Part shown: positions 1 through 10,340 of the stretch, piece after piece
How positions within the stretch are numbered: the first letter of the stretch is position 1
Layout of the letters: each line of letters starts with the position of its first letter
Assembly (NCBI RefSeq): GCF_033406955.1
Contig: NZ_CP137734.1
Coordinates: 7,936,001 to 8,000,000 of the forward strand
Source: Streptomyces violaceoruber
GTDB taxonomy: Bacteria > Actinomycetota > Actinomycetes > Streptomycetales > Streptomycetaceae
Length of the DNA stretch: 64,000 nucleotides
Direction of reading: 5' to 3'
Notes under the pieces: generated by a model
Seen by the model: the letters and a program-made list of their open reading frames with translations, nothing else
The model's database searches: none
What the model was told of the DNA's origin: nothing
Position numbers and translations under genes: made by a program

Positions 1-1847
<1,847 letters not shown>

Positions 1848-1929
1848 CGGCCTTTCTCCGTTTCTGGGCGGGCCGCTGCCCGCGCCCGGTCGTGTTCGCG
1901 TACCGACTGCCGTGGTGGGCCGTGACCGC

Positions 1930-1954
1930 GTACCCAGCCTTCGGGAGTCGAGGC
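1930..1954 (-). promoter_or_regulatory. SigB-like stress promoter for the catalase gene
   Basis: Read on the minus strand, GCCT (1954-1951) is followed by exactly 15 bases and GGGTAC (1935-1930). This matches the Streptomyces sigma-B consensus GNNT-N14-16-GGGTAY. It leaves a leader of roughly 75 bases before the catalase start codon. Catalases are known SigB targets in S. coelicolor; the match here is by eye only. Confidence 0.55.
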
Positions 1955-1983
1955 ATGGGCGCGGGGGAACGGAGGTGGCGGGC

Positions 1984-2211
1984 TCAGGTGATGGTCTGAC
2001 CGTCGTGGATGCCGCCCCGGCAGAGCTTCGTGAAAGTGCCGGTGCCGTCCCCGTCCGCCGAGATGATGGTCACTCCGCCGCCCCGGAGGCACTCGCTCGC
2101 CGTCACGTCGCTCGCCACGCTCGGGGCGCGCGGCGCCGAGGCCTCTGCGCCGGTGGCGCCCAGGACCGACAGGGCCAGGGCCGCGACGACGGTGCACGAC
2201 GACTTGCGCAT
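1984..2211 (-). CDS. Small secreted protein of unknown function
   Basis: The 75-residue product has a clear signal peptide: basic start MRKSSC, hydrophobic VVAALALSVLG, and a likely cleavage after AEASA. The mature part, about 50 residues, is rich in Gly, Thr and Asp and contains two Cys (SECLRG and TKLCRG), which could form one disulfide. The start is supported by GAAGGAGCC upstream of the ATG. It is transcribed in the same direction as the catalase. I recognise no domain; the call is that it is a real exported small protein. Confidence 0.6.
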   Translation of the reverse strand: MRKSSCTVVAALALSVLGATGAEASAPRAPSVASDVTASECLRGGGVTIISADGDGTGTFTKLCRGGIHDGQTIT

Positions 2212-2356
2212 GGGGACGGCTCCTTCTCACCGGTGCCGTCCCAGCGTCACCGGCCCGGCCGCGGCACGCCACCGGGGGAGCGCGCACGGGGGAGCGCACA
2301 CGGCGAAGGGCCCCGGCCGCCGCCGCGGCCGGAGCCCTCGAAGCACCGGACAGGCC

Positions 2357-4252
2357 CTAACCTTCCGTGTGCGTCACCGCCACCGGTTCGAACGACACCC
2401 TGGTGCGGGCGCCGTCGGCCGTCCAGACGACCTCCACGCCGTCCTCACCGGGCAGCACCTCGGCGACGGCCCCATCGGCCGGGACGCTCGCCGGCGCACC
2501 GGTGAGCGCGGCCAGGGCGACGTGCACCGAGGTGCCGCCCGCCGTGCCGGACAGCCGGGGCAGCTCCGCCCACGGCACGTACGCCGTGCCCTGCGGGGCG
2601 CGCACGGTCTGCGCCTCGGGCTCCCAGCCGTGCAGCCCGTCCAGCGTGGAGGTCAGTGGCTCCTCGGGACCGGTGGCCCACCCGGTGTGGGTGACCCGGG
2701 CCCCGGCCGGCGCCCCGACCACCCGGTGCACCCGCAGTTCGTACGGCCCCCGGGCCACCGTGACGCTCTCCACCCGCAGCCCCGGCACCATCGGCGGCCC
2801 GGACACGAAGACGGGCCGGTGCCAGGACGCCGCCCAGCCCCAGCCGTCACCGCCGCCCGCCCCCAGCGGATGGACACGGCGCCGCACACTCGACCGGCCG
2901 TTCACCTCGACCGACAGATGATTGTCCGCGACGTTCTCCCGCGCCGTGGGACCGGTCCGGGTCGAGTAGGCCTGCCGGCCGTAGTACGGATCGTCCTCGG
3001 CCGCCGACTCGCCCTCGTGCGGGCGGACATGGTCGCTGCCGTGGTTGTGCAGCCGTACGATCCCGTCGGCGCGGGTCGCCTGCACCAGCAGTCCCGGCGC
3101 GGACAGGGCCAGCACGCGGTCGGCCTCCTCCACCGGCGCCGGCTCCTCCGGCGCCGCCCACAGCGGGTGGTCCGCGGGAGCGAGCAGCGACACGAACGCC
3201 TTCGACGCCCAGTACGGGGAGGCCGGACCCGAGTACGGTTGCAGGGTCGCCTCGTGCGGGCCGTACCAGCCGAGGCTCAGCACCCCCTCGTCGGTCAGCG
3301 CCCCCCGGTCCACGAAGTACCGCAGGCTGCCGCTGACCAGTCGCCGCGAGGCACCCGGCGTCAGCGGGGTGTGCCCGGTCAGCGCGCCCAGGCCGACGGC
3401 CGCCGACGCGGCGAAACGGTAGGTGAGCGAGCGCCCGAAGTGCACCGGCGCCCCGTCGGAGCCGAACATCAGCGCGAAGCCGTCCAGGTGGGCGCGCAGC
3501 CGGTCCCCGTACCGGGCGAGGGCGTCGGTGTCGCCGCCGAGGTGTGCGTCGAGCACCGGGTAGAGGTGCAGCGCCCAGCCGTTGTAGTGGTCGAAGGCGC
3601 GTCCGTCCCCGTCGGCGTACCAGCCCTCGCCCCGGTACCAGCCCTCCATCAGCTCCAGCGCCCGGTGCCGCGCCGCGGCCGTCTCGGCGTCGCCGCGGCC
3701 GACCGACTCCAGGAACCCCGCGACCGTGTACGGGAACAGGTACCAGTTGTTGGGCGCCGGGACGTGCCGCAGCGCCCCGCGCAGCCACTCCTCCACCCGG
3801 TCCTGGACGCCGGAGTCGAGGTGCTTCCACAGCCACGGCGCGGTCAGCCGCAGCCCCAGTGCCACCGAGGCGGACTCGACCATGGGCTGGCCCTGCACGT
3901 CGTGGTCGAGGATCAGCGGCCACGACTCGGTGTCGTCCCGGCCGGGGGTGCGGGTGCCGGAGGCGAGGCCCTCGGCGTAGCGGTCCAGCCAGCCGTGCGG
4001 GTCCGCGCCGTCCGCGCCCGCGACGCGGAAGCCCGCCGCGAGGAAGGTCCGCGCGAAGCCCTCCAGGCCGTCGGAGCGCACCCCCGAGCGCGAGGGCCGC
4101 CCCGGCAGGTCGAGCAGGGCGCGGCCCGGGGTGCTCCAGCGCCACGCGGCCCACAGCAGCCCGTCCGCGACGGCCTCCCAGTGGGCCCGGGTATAACCGG
4201 TGTACGGGCTGGACGCACGGTCCTCGGTGGGCAGTTCGAACGGGATGCTCAT
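2357..4252 (-). CDS. DUF2264 (putative uronidase-like) protein of a sugar operon
   Basis: This 631-residue cytoplasmic protein carries a DUF2264 domain: an alpha/alpha-barrel-like N-terminal half with aromatic-rich motifs such as NNWYLFPYTV, EGWYRGEGWYADGDG and FDHYNGWALH, and a beta-rich C-terminal half. I recall that this family was later classed as a glycoside hydrolase family with beta-glucuronidase activity; that is memory, not shown here. The ATG at 4252 overlaps the stop of the upstream dehydrogenase gene (ATGA), so the two are translationally coupled. It is the last gene of the ABC-transporter operon and has no signal peptide, so it would act on imported oligosaccharides. The open frame continues upstream of 4252, but that part only shadows the dehydrogenase gene. 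Confidence 0.85.
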   Translation of the reverse strand: MSIPFELPTEDRASSPYTGYTRAHWEAVADGLLWAAWRWSTPGRALLDLPGRPSRSGVRSDGLEGFARTFLAAGFRVAGADGADPHGWLDRYAEGLASGTRTPGRDDTESWPLILDHDVQGQPMVESASVALGLRLTAPWLWKHLDSGVQDRVEEWLRGALRHVPAPNNWYLFPYTVAGFLESVGRGDAETAAARHRALELMEGWYRGEGWYADGDGRAFDHYNGWALHLYPVLDAHLGGDTDALARYGDRLRAHLDGFALMFGSDGAPVHFGRSLTYRFAASAAVGLGALTGHTPLTPGASRRLVSGSLRYFVDRGALTDEGVLSLGWYGPHEATLQPYSGPASPYWASKAFVSLLAPADHPLWAAPEEPAPVEEADRVLALSAPGLLVQATRADGIVRLHNHGSDHVRPHEGESAAEDDPYYGRQAYSTRTGPTARENVADNHLSVEVNGRSSVRRRVHPLGAGGGDGWGWAASWHRPVFVSGPPMVPGLRVESVTVARGPYELRVHRVVGAPAGARVTHTGWATGPEEPLTSTLDGLHGWEPEAQTVRAPQGTAYVPWAELPRLSGTAGGTSVHVALAALTGAPASVPADGAVAEVLPGEDGVEVVWTADGARTRVSFEPVAVTHTEG

Positions 4253-5280
4253 GCCAGGAACGCCAGCCTTTCGCGTCGTACGGGGTGGAGGAAGCCGGAA
4301 CCGGACGCCCAGCGGGTCGTCTCGGCGAGGGCGAGGTCGGCCAGCCGGCGCCACTCGTTGCCCTCGGAACCGGCGAGGTGCGGGGTGATCAGGGCGTGCT
4401 CGCAGTCCCACAGCGGGTGCTCCGGCGGCAGCGCCTCGGGGTCGGTGACGTCCAGGACGGCGCGGATGCGGCCCGCCAGCGCGGCGTCGGTGAGCGCGTC
4501 CTGGTCGATCACCGCGCCCCGCGAGGTGTTGATCAGCACCGCGTCGGCCGGCATCGCCTCGATCAGCGGACGGCTCACCAGACCGCGGGTGGTGGGCAGC
4601 AGCGGGGTGTGCACGCTGACGGTGTCGCAGCGCGCGAACAGCTCCGGCAGCCCCACGTTCTCGACGCCCAGCTCGGCGGCCTCGGCGTCGGTCACGTACG
4701 GGTCGTGCAGGAGGACCTCGATGTCGTGCGGCCGCAGCAGTTCGACGACCCGGCGGCCGATCAGCGACGCCGACAGGATCCCCACCGTCCGGCGGTAGTT
4801 GCCGACGCCGCGCGGGGTGCGCAGCCAGTTCCCGCGCACCCGGGAGGCCCGGTAGTCGCGGGCCCGCTCCAGCACCCGCTTGCCGCTCAGCAGGATCATG
4901 CCGAGGGTGTACTCGGCCACCGGCAGCGCGTTGGCGGCGGCGGCCGAGGAGACCTCGACGCCCCGCTCCCAGCACGCGTCGGTGACATGTCCGCGGACAC
5001 TGCCCGCCGTGTGCACCACGGCCCGCAGCCGGGGCGCCGACCGCAGCACCTGAGCGTCCAGTGGCGGACAGCCCCACCCGGTGACCAGCAGCTCCACGTC
5101 CGCCAGTACGGATCTCGCCCGCGCCGTGGACAGGTCGTCGAGCACCGGGAACGGCGCGAGGTCGCAGACCCGGCGGAAGGCGGCGAGGGACTGGGGGTCC
5201 AGGACGGCCGAGGCGGCGTCCGGGGACATGGCCACGGCGGCACGGGGCCGGTGGCCGGGTCCGGGGGCGTGCACGGTCAC
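4249..5280 (-). CDS. D-isomer-specific 2-hydroxyacid dehydrogenase
   Basis: The enzyme of 343 residues reduces a 2-oxoacid or oxidises a D-2-hydroxyacid with NAD(P). It shows the family layout: an N-terminal substrate domain, the nucleotide-binding segment (RTVGILSASLIGRRVVELL, without the usual GxGxxG spacing), INTSRGAVIDQDAL with the catalytic Arg, and TPHLAGSEGNE with a His near the usual catalytic His position. The GTG at 5280 overlaps the stop of the permease gene (GTGA) and gives the family-typical N-terminus RPRAAVAMSP; an internal ATG at 5229 would cut this off. Its position between the permeases and the DUF2264 gene suggests it handles an acid released from the imported sugar, such as a uronic acid derivative. 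The substrate is inferred only. Confidence 0.85.
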   Translation of the reverse strand: MTVHAPGPGHRPRAAVAMSPDAASAVLDPQSLAAFRRVCDLAPFPVLDDLSTARARSVLADVELLVTGWGCPPLDAQVLRSAPRLRAVVHTAGSVRGHVTDACWERGVEVSSAAAANALPVAEYTLGMILLSGKRVLERARDYRASRVRGNWLRTPRGVGNYRRTVGILSASLIGRRVVELLRPHDIEVLLHDPYVTDAEAAELGVENVGLPELFARCDTVSVHTPLLPTTRGLVSRPLIEAMPADAVLINTSRGAVIDQDALTDAALAGRIRAVLDVTDPEALPPEHPLWDCEHALITPHLAGSEGNEWRRLADLALAETTRWASGSGFLHPVRRERLAFLA

Positions 5281-6140
5281 TTGACGGCTCCGGCGGTCAG
5301 GCCGCTGCGCCAGAATCGCTGGAGCAGCACGAAGGCGAGGATGAGCGGCAGCACGGCGAGCAGCGAGCCCATGATCACCACGGGGTAGTACTCGGGCGAC
5401 ACGGACGCCGAGCTGTTCCACTGGTACAGGCCGAGACTGACGGGATACAGGTCCTGGTCGGACAGCATCACCATGGGCAGGAAGAAGTTGTTCCAGATGG
5501 CGGTGAGCTGGAAGAGGAAGACGGTGATCAGACCGGGCCCGAGCATCCTGAACGCCACCCGGGCGTACGTGGTCAGCTCCCCGGCCCCGTCCACGCGCGC
5601 CGCCTCCAGCACCTCGTCGGGCACGTAGCCGCGCGCGAAGATCCGGCCGAGGTAGACGCCGAAGGGGTTGAACAGCACCGGGATGAACACCGCCCAGAAG
5701 GTGTTGACCAGGCCGGCCTCGGAGGCCATCAGGTACAGCGGCAGCGCGAGCACCGTCTGCGGCACCATCACCGCCGCGAGGACCAGGCCGAACAGCTTCT
5801 CCTTGTGCCGGAAGCGGTACTTGTCGAAGGCGTAGCCGCAGGCCACGCTCACCAGCGCGCCGACGGCGGCGCCGATCACCGCGTACAGCAGGCTGTTGAC
5901 GTACCAGCGGCCGTACAGCCCGCCGTCCATGGCGAACAGGTCCTTCAGGTTCTGCAGGAGCGAGAAGTCGCTCAGGGAGAGCAGGTCGCTGCTGAACAGG
6001 GCGTCGCGGTTCTTGGTCGAGGCGAGCACCAGCCACAGCACCGGCAGCAGGGTGTAGAGGACGGAGACGGCGACGACCACGTTGACGGTGGCACGGCCCA
6101 GCAGCTTCGGGCGGAGCAGTGAGCTGTCGGTGGCGCTCAT
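5277..6140 (-). CDS. Carbohydrate ABC transporter permease (MalG/CUT1 type)
   Basis: The 287-residue inner-membrane protein has about six transmembrane segments and the permease loop EAARVDGAGELTTYARVAFRMLGPG, the EAA motif that docks on the ATPase. It ends with a hydrophobic segment and the short tail GLTAGAVK usual for MalG-type subunits. Its ATG overlaps the stop of the MalF-type gene (ATGA). No ATPase gene lies in the operon, as is usual in Streptomyces, where a shared MsiK-type ATPase serves many sugar importers. Confidence 0.93.
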   Translation of the reverse strand: MSATDSSLLRPKLLGRATVNVVVAVSVLYTLLPVLWLVLASTKNRDALFSSDLLSLSDFSLLQNLKDLFAMDGGLYGRWYVNSLLYAVIGAAVGALVSVACGYAFDKYRFRHKEKLFGLVLAAVMVPQTVLALPLYLMASEAGLVNTFWAVFIPVLFNPFGVYLGRIFARGYVPDEVLEAARVDGAGELTTYARVAFRMLGPGLITVFLFQLTAIWNNFFLPMVMLSDQDLYPVSLGLYQWNSSASVSPEYYPVVIMGSLLAVLPLILAFVLLQRFWRSGLTAGAVK

Positions 6141-7123
6141 CGGGCCTCCTCGGAGTCGGCGCGGCTGGTGAAGCGGGTGACGCCGTAGGACAGTGCGATG
6201 GTGCACACCAGCAGGACCACTGAGGCGGCCGCCGCGAGGCTGTAGTTGTTGCGGGTGAAGGCCGCGTCGTAGATGTACATGCTGGGCGAGAAGCGCGAGT
6301 TGATCATCGGGGAGGACTGGCTGAGCAGCATCGGCTCGGTGAACAGCTGGAGCGCCCAGATCAGGGTGAAGATGGCGACCATGACGATCGAGGCACGTAC
6401 CAGCGGCGTCTTGACCTGGAGGGCCGTGCGCACCGGGCCGGCGCCGTCGACGACGGACGCCTCGATGACCTCGCGGGGCACGGCCTGGAGGGCGGCGTAG
6501 AAGACCACCATGTTGTAGCCGAGGTTGCTCCACAGGGCGATGTTCACGATGGACGGGATCACGGTGTGCACGCCGAGGAAGTCGATCGTGATGTCACCCT
6601 TGGCGAACAGCTCGATCACCGGGCTGATGCCGGGCGTGTACAGGTACAGCCAGATCAGTGCCGCGATGATGCCGGGCACCGCGTGCGGCAGGAACAGGCC
6701 GAGTTGGGCGAGGCCGCGCAGCCGCACCACGCCCGAGTCGAGGAGCAGGGCGAGGGCGAGCGCGCCGACGACCATCAGGGGGATGTAGATCAGGCAGTAC
6801 AGGGCGACCGTGCCGAGCCCGCCGAGGAAGGTGGGGTCGGTGAGGACGGCCGCGTAGGAGCGCAGCCCGACGAAGACCTGGCGCTCCGGGCCGAAGCCGA
6901 GGCCGGGCTGGTCGTCGCTGAAGAAGCTGAGGTAGACGGCGGTGCCGACGGGGATCAGGAAGACGGTGACCAGCAGGGCGAAGAACGGCGTCATGAGGAC
7001 GCCGGCGGCGGTCAGCTGACGGCGTTTGGCCGCTCTGCGGGCCCGCAGGCCCGAGTCCGAGGGCGCTGGGGAGGCGGCGCGGGCCGTGCCGGCCGGCACC
7101 CGTGGGTGGGTGGTCGTGGTCAT
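6137..7123 (-). CDS. Carbohydrate ABC transporter permease (MalF/CUT1 type)
   Basis: This 328-residue membrane subunit has a basic cytoplasmic N-terminus, a first transmembrane helix (LMTPFFALLVTVFLIPVG) and an EAA loop EASVVDGAGPVRTALQVKTPL. It pairs with the following MalG-type permease, whose start overlaps its stop. The binding-protein gene lies just upstream with a gap of about 26 bases, so all three form one import system. Confidence 0.93.
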   Translation of the reverse strand: MTTTTHPRVPAGTARAASPAPSDSGLRARRAAKRRQLTAAGVLMTPFFALLVTVFLIPVGTAVYLSFFSDDQPGLGFGPERQVFVGLRSYAAVLTDPTFLGGLGTVALYCLIYIPLMVVGALALALLLDSGVVRLRGLAQLGLFLPHAVPGIIAALIWLYLYTPGISPVIELFAKGDITIDFLGVHTVIPSIVNIALWSNLGYNMVVFYAALQAVPREVIEASVVDGAGPVRTALQVKTPLVRASIVMVAIFTLIWALQLFTEPMLLSQSSPMINSRFSPSMYIYDAAFTRNNYSLAAAASVVLLVCTIALSYGVTRFTSRADSEEAR

Positions 7124-7149
7124 GGGTGTGTCACCTGCCTTTCGTCGGC

Positions 7150-8481
7150 TCAGGTGCTGTGCTGGGTGGTGGACAGGCCGAGGGCCTTGAGGTCGGGCAT
7201 GGTGCCCTCCTGCGCGGTGCGCAGCGACTCGACGAGGCTGCCCTGGCCGCCGCCGACCCGGGCGAAGGAGTCCTGCATGACCTTCTGGGTGGCGCTCATC
7301 CGCGGGCCCCAGAGCCACTGGTCGCCGATCTTCTCGGCCTCCCGCTCGAACAGGCCGTAGATGTCCTGGCCGCCGTAGTACGTGCGGTCGAAGGCGTCGC
7401 GGCCCACCGCGACCAGGCCGGGCGCGGCCGGGTACTGGCTGCTGGTGCCGCTGGAGAGCCGGGCGCGCAGGGCGTCGGGGTGGGAGACCTGCCACTCGAT
7501 GAACTCCATCGCGGCCTCCGGGTGCTCGCTGTCCTCGGTGACCGCGAAGGTCGAGCCGCCGTGCGTACCGGTCGAGGGGGCGGCGGTGTCCCACTGGGGC
7601 ATGGGGGCGATCCGCCACTGGCCCTTCTGCCCGGGACGCGCGTTCATCTGGGCACCGGCGTCCCAGGCGCCGGTGAGCCGGGTGAGGACCAGTCCGTTGC
7701 CGATCTGCGCGTCGGACTGTCTGCTCTCGACGGCGTTCACGAAGACGTCGTCCCGGTCGATCAGCCCCTGCCAGTACTCCGCGACCCGCCGGGAGGGCGC
7801 GTCGGCGAGGGAGACGTTCCAGGCACCCTTGGAGGTGTCGAACCACTGGGCGCCCGCCTGCCAGGCGTAGCAGGCGAACTGCGTCATCCCGTCGGTCGGG
7901 AAGAGCACCAGCCTGCGGTCGGCGGCCTTGCGGCGCACCGTCGCGGCCTGCTCGGCGAACTCGTCCCAGGTACCGGCGACTTGGAGCCCGTAGTGGTCGA
8001 ACAGGTCGGCGCGGTAGTGCATCACCATGGGTTCGACGTCCAGCGGCACGGCGAACACCCGGCGCTCGAACGTGGTCAGGCCGAGCGCCTGCGGCAGCAG
8101 CTTGCGGCGCAGACCGTCACTGACCAGGTCGGTGATGTCGCGGGCGACACCGTCGATGGCGAACCCCGGGACCTGCGGATACTCGAGGGTGGCGACGTCG
8201 GGCGCGTTGCCCGCCCGGGCGGCGTTGCTGAGCTTGGCGTAGCCGCCCTGCCCGCCGGAGGGGATCTGCTGGAACTCCACCTGGATGGTGCGGTGGGTGC
8301 GGTTGAACGCGTCGACCACTTCCTGGCTGCCGCGCAGGGCGGACCAGAAGGTGATGCGGGTGGTGGTGCCCGTGCGGGCCGACGATGCGCCGTTCCCCCC
8401 GCTGCAGGCGCTCGCGGCTCCTGCAAGGGGTAGGGCGGTCATCGCGGCGAGCACGGAGCGACGGCTGGGTCGTCCGGGCAT
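7150..8481 (-). CDS. Extracellular sugar-binding lipoprotein of ABC transporter
   Basis: The 443-residue binding protein captures the sugar outside the cell and delivers it to the permeases. The N-terminus has a twin-arginine stretch (SRRSVLA) and a hydrophobic run ending in GAASAC, a plausible but non-ideal lipobox. The body is a family 1 solute-binding protein (ITFWSALRGSQEVVDAFNRT near the start, EWQVSHPDALRARL near the end). I prefer the ATG at 8481, preceded by GGAGG four bases away; a start at 8544 would place about 20 residues before the twin arginine and has a weak ribosome site. Confidence 0.88.
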   Translation of the reverse strand: MPGRPSRRSVLAAMTALPLAGAASACSGGNGASSARTGTTTRITFWSALRGSQEVVDAFNRTHRTIQVEFQQIPSGGQGGYAKLSNAARAGNAPDVATLEYPQVPGFAIDGVARDITDLVSDGLRRKLLPQALGLTTFERRVFAVPLDVEPMVMHYRADLFDHYGLQVAGTWDEFAEQAATVRRKAADRRLVLFPTDGMTQFACYAWQAGAQWFDTSKGAWNVSLADAPSRRVAEYWQGLIDRDDVFVNAVESRQSDAQIGNGLVLTRLTGAWDAGAQMNARPGQKGQWRIAPMPQWDTAAPSTGTHGGSTFAVTEDSEHPEAAMEFIEWQVSHPDALRARLSSGTSSQYPAAPGLVAVGRDAFDRTYYGGQDIYGLFEREAEKIGDQWLWGPRMSATQKVMQDSFARVGGGQGSLVESLRTAQEGTMPDLKALGLSTTQHST

Positions 8482-8592
8482 GGCGCCTCCGCGGCTCCTG
8501 CGGGTCCGCGCGGGTGCGGACACGACTCTTCGAGACACCGGCATCCTGAACGCCCCGCTTCAAACGGTCAATAGATCGATCAGAAGAAAATG

Positions 8593-8609
8593 AAACGCTC
8601 AAACGCTCA
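8593..8609 (-). promoter_or_regulatory. Candidate operator of the DeoR/LacI hybrid regulator, upstream of the ABC operon
   Basis: On the minus strand the sequence reads GAGCGTTTGAGCGTTT, a direct repeat of an 8-base unit, and contains CGTTTGAGCG, which recurs at 9738-9747 in front of the regulator gene. It overlaps the regulator's stop codon and lies about 110 bases upstream of the binding-protein start. Two copies of one motif flanking the regulator gene suggest both autoregulation and control of the transport operon. Confidence 0.5.
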
Positions 8610-9713
8610 TTCGTCGAGCGGTTCGACCGACCGGTCCGTCGAACCCCGCACCATCAGCCGCGGCAGCAGCTCGACCCGACGGCCCGGCCGCCGGCCGCCG
8701 GGTGCCTCGGTCAGCCGCTGGAGCAGCAGTTCCGCAGCCGTGTGACCGACCTCGGCCTTCGGCGGCGACACGGCCGTCAGCGGGGGCGCGGCGAGACCGG
8801 CCACGACGTCGTCGTACGCGACCACCGAGCAGTCCTCCGGCACCCGCACCCCCTCCTCCGCGAGCCGCTGGACGACCATCAGCGCGTCCACGTCACCGTG
8901 CAGCACCATCGCGGTCGCACCCACCTTGCGCATCAGCGCCGGCGGTTCGGCCGTCTCGTCCGCCGAGTACGGTCCGTCGGCCCCGGCCTCCGGCGCGACC
9001 AGCGTCCACGCCCACCGCTCCACCAGGGGATGCGCCCCGGCGATCTCCGTGAAGGCGGCACGCAGCGAACGGGCGGTGGGGCTGTCGTGCCGGGTGGCGA
9101 CCACGATCCGCCGGTGCCCGAGACCCACCAGGTGCTCCACCGCCAGGTGCGCGCCGTACCAGTGGTCGGAGCAGACCGAGTCCAGGGCGTGCAGCGCGCT
9201 GCCGCGCCACGGGCGGCGCTCCATCAGCACCGTCGGCACCCCGGTCCCGGCCAGCCACTCGTGGTCGGCCTCCTCGTCGGCCCGGCCGCGCCAGCGCGGT
9301 GCGATCAGCAGCCCGTCCGCCCCGTCCGCCAGCGCCCGCTCCACCAGGGGGCGTTCGGCGCCGGACGCCTGCGGCGCGAGGTGCAGGGCCATGCGCACCC
9401 CCGCCCGCTCCAGGACCGTCCGGGCCCCGTGCAGGGTCTCGGTCAGGTACGAGTGCCGTACGGGCACCACCACGGCCACCCGGTCCCCGGCCGCCGGGAC
9501 CGCCTCGGGGGCGCTCTCCCGGGCCGGCAGCGTCGACCGCACGACACCGTGCCCGCGGCTCAGCCTGCCCTCGCGCGTCAGCTCCTCGACGTCCCGGCGC
9601 ACGGTGACCACCGAGACCTGCAACTCGTCGGCGAGGTCACGCACCCGCGCGGTACCGCGCGCCTGGACCGCCGCCAGTATCCGCTGGCGCCTGAGATCGA
9701 CCGGCTCCCGCAT
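8607..9713 (-). CDS. Hybrid transcriptional regulator: DeoR-type HTH plus LacI-type sugar-sensing domain
   Basis: Residues 1-60 form a DeoR-type winged helix (RILAAVQARGTARVRDLADELQVSVVTVRRDVEELTREGRLSRGHG). From about residue 80 to the end the protein is a periplasmic-binding-protein-like LacI/GalR sensor (GHRRIVVATRHDS, VPEDCSVVAYDD, LPRLMVRGST). It is 368 residues long. It probably represses the adjacent ABC operon until an imported sugar binds. The start codon ATG at 9713 lies about 25 bases from an upstream copy of the shared operator motif. Confidence 0.88.
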   Translation of the reverse strand: MREPVDLRRQRILAAVQARGTARVRDLADELQVSVVTVRRDVEELTREGRLSRGHGVVRSTLPARESAPEAVPAAGDRVAVVVPVRHSYLTETLHGARTVLERAGVRMALHLAPQASGAERPLVERALADGADGLLIAPRWRGRADEEADHEWLAGTGVPTVLMERRPWRGSALHALDSVCSDHWYGAHLAVEHLVGLGHRRIVVATRHDSPTARSLRAAFTEIAGAHPLVERWAWTLVAPEAGADGPYSADETAEPPALMRKVGATAMVLHGDVDALMVVQRLAEEGVRVPEDCSVVAYDDVVAGLAAPPLTAVSPPKAEVGHTAAELLLQRLTEAPGGRRPGRRVELLPRLMVRGSTDRSVEPLDE

Positions 9714-9737
9714 CAGGTCTCCCCACCCGAGAATGTT

Positions 9738-9773
9738 CGTTTGAGCGATTCCGCGCCATCATAACGATCGCTC
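9738..9773. promoter_or_regulatory. Candidate autoregulatory operator
   Basis: CGTTTGAGCGATT at 9738-9750 matches the motif at 8593-8605 in 12 of 13 positions. It also forms an interrupted inverted repeat with ATCGCTC at 9767-9773 (GAGCGAT, 17 bases, ATCGCTC). The site lies immediately upstream of the regulator gene. Confidence 0.45.
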
Positions 9774-9792
9774 GCACCGGGTGCCGGAGTCC

Positions 9793-10095
9793 CTACGGTT
9801 CCGGGTCGGCGAGGAGGGGGCCGAGCGGGCCCAGGTCGAGGTTCAGGTCGGAGCGGCTCAGGCCGTGCTGGGCGCACAGGTCGTCCATGCGCTCGTCGAG
9901 CAGCATGAGCGCCGTGCCGAGCCGGTCCTCCTGCTCCGCGCTCAGCGTCCCCTCGTCGAAGCGGCGCACGGCCTGGCGTTCCATGAGCTGGCGCAGCAGT
10001 TCCACCACGGTGAGGACCAGCGCGGCCAGGTCGTTCGCCACCCGCTCGGGATCCAGGTCGAGGGCATGGGCGGCACGGTCCCGGGGCGCGGTCAC
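9793..10095 (-). CDS. gvpK: Gas vesicle protein GvpK
   Basis: The 100-residue protein is a GvpK family member (DPERVANDLAALVLTVVELLRQLMERQAVRRFDEGTL and a C-terminal HGLSRSDLNLDLGPLG). GvpK is a minor gas vesicle or assembly protein. The GTG start overlaps the stop of gvpS (GTGA). It is the last gene of the gas vesicle operon. Confidence 0.93.
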   Translation of the reverse strand: MTAPRDRAAHALDLDPERVANDLAALVLTVVELLRQLMERQAVRRFDEGTLSAEQEDRLGTALMLLDERMDDLCAQHGLSRSDLNLDLGPLGPLLADPEP

Positions 10096-10340
10096 AGCGG
10101 CCCGCTGTCCGGCCAGGGGGCGGGCACCCGCTCGTTCACCGACGACAGCAGCGCGTGCAGGGAGATCCGCACCAGGGGCACGTCCGCGACGGCCAGGACC
10201 AGATCGCCGCTGACCACGACCCCGGTCGCCAGCACCCGGTCCAGCAGGTCGACCAGGGGCACGCCGACCGGTGCGTACGGCTCGGGGCCGCCCCAGGGCA
10301 CGGGAGCGGGACCCGGGGTACGGGCGTCCGGAACGGTCAT
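10092..10340 (-). CDS. gvpS: GvpA-family minor gas vesicle protein GvpS
   Basis: This 82-residue protein contains the short GvpA-type fold: PLVDLLDRVLATGVVVSGDLVLAVADVPLVRISLHALLSSV. It is a structural homologue of GvpA and likely helps nucleate or cap the vesicle. Both ends overlap neighbours by four bases, tying its translation to gvpL and gvpK. The symbol follows its place in the Streptomyces order gvpOAFGYZJLSK. Confidence 0.88.
   Translation of the reverse strand: MTVPDARTPGPAPVPWGGPEPYAPVGVPLVDLLDRVLATGVVVSGDLVLAVADVPLVRISLHALLSSVNERVPAPWPDSGPL

Noticed and set aside
2009..4798. Plus-strand 929-codon frame opposite the DUF2264 gene
   Set aside because: It is an antisense shadow of two well-supported minus-strand genes, with no domain motifs.
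2357..5077. A 906-residue minus-strand protein joining DUF2264 to an upstream region
   Set aside because: The part before 4252 is another frame of the dehydrogenase gene, and the ATGA junction at 4249-4252 gives a natural start.
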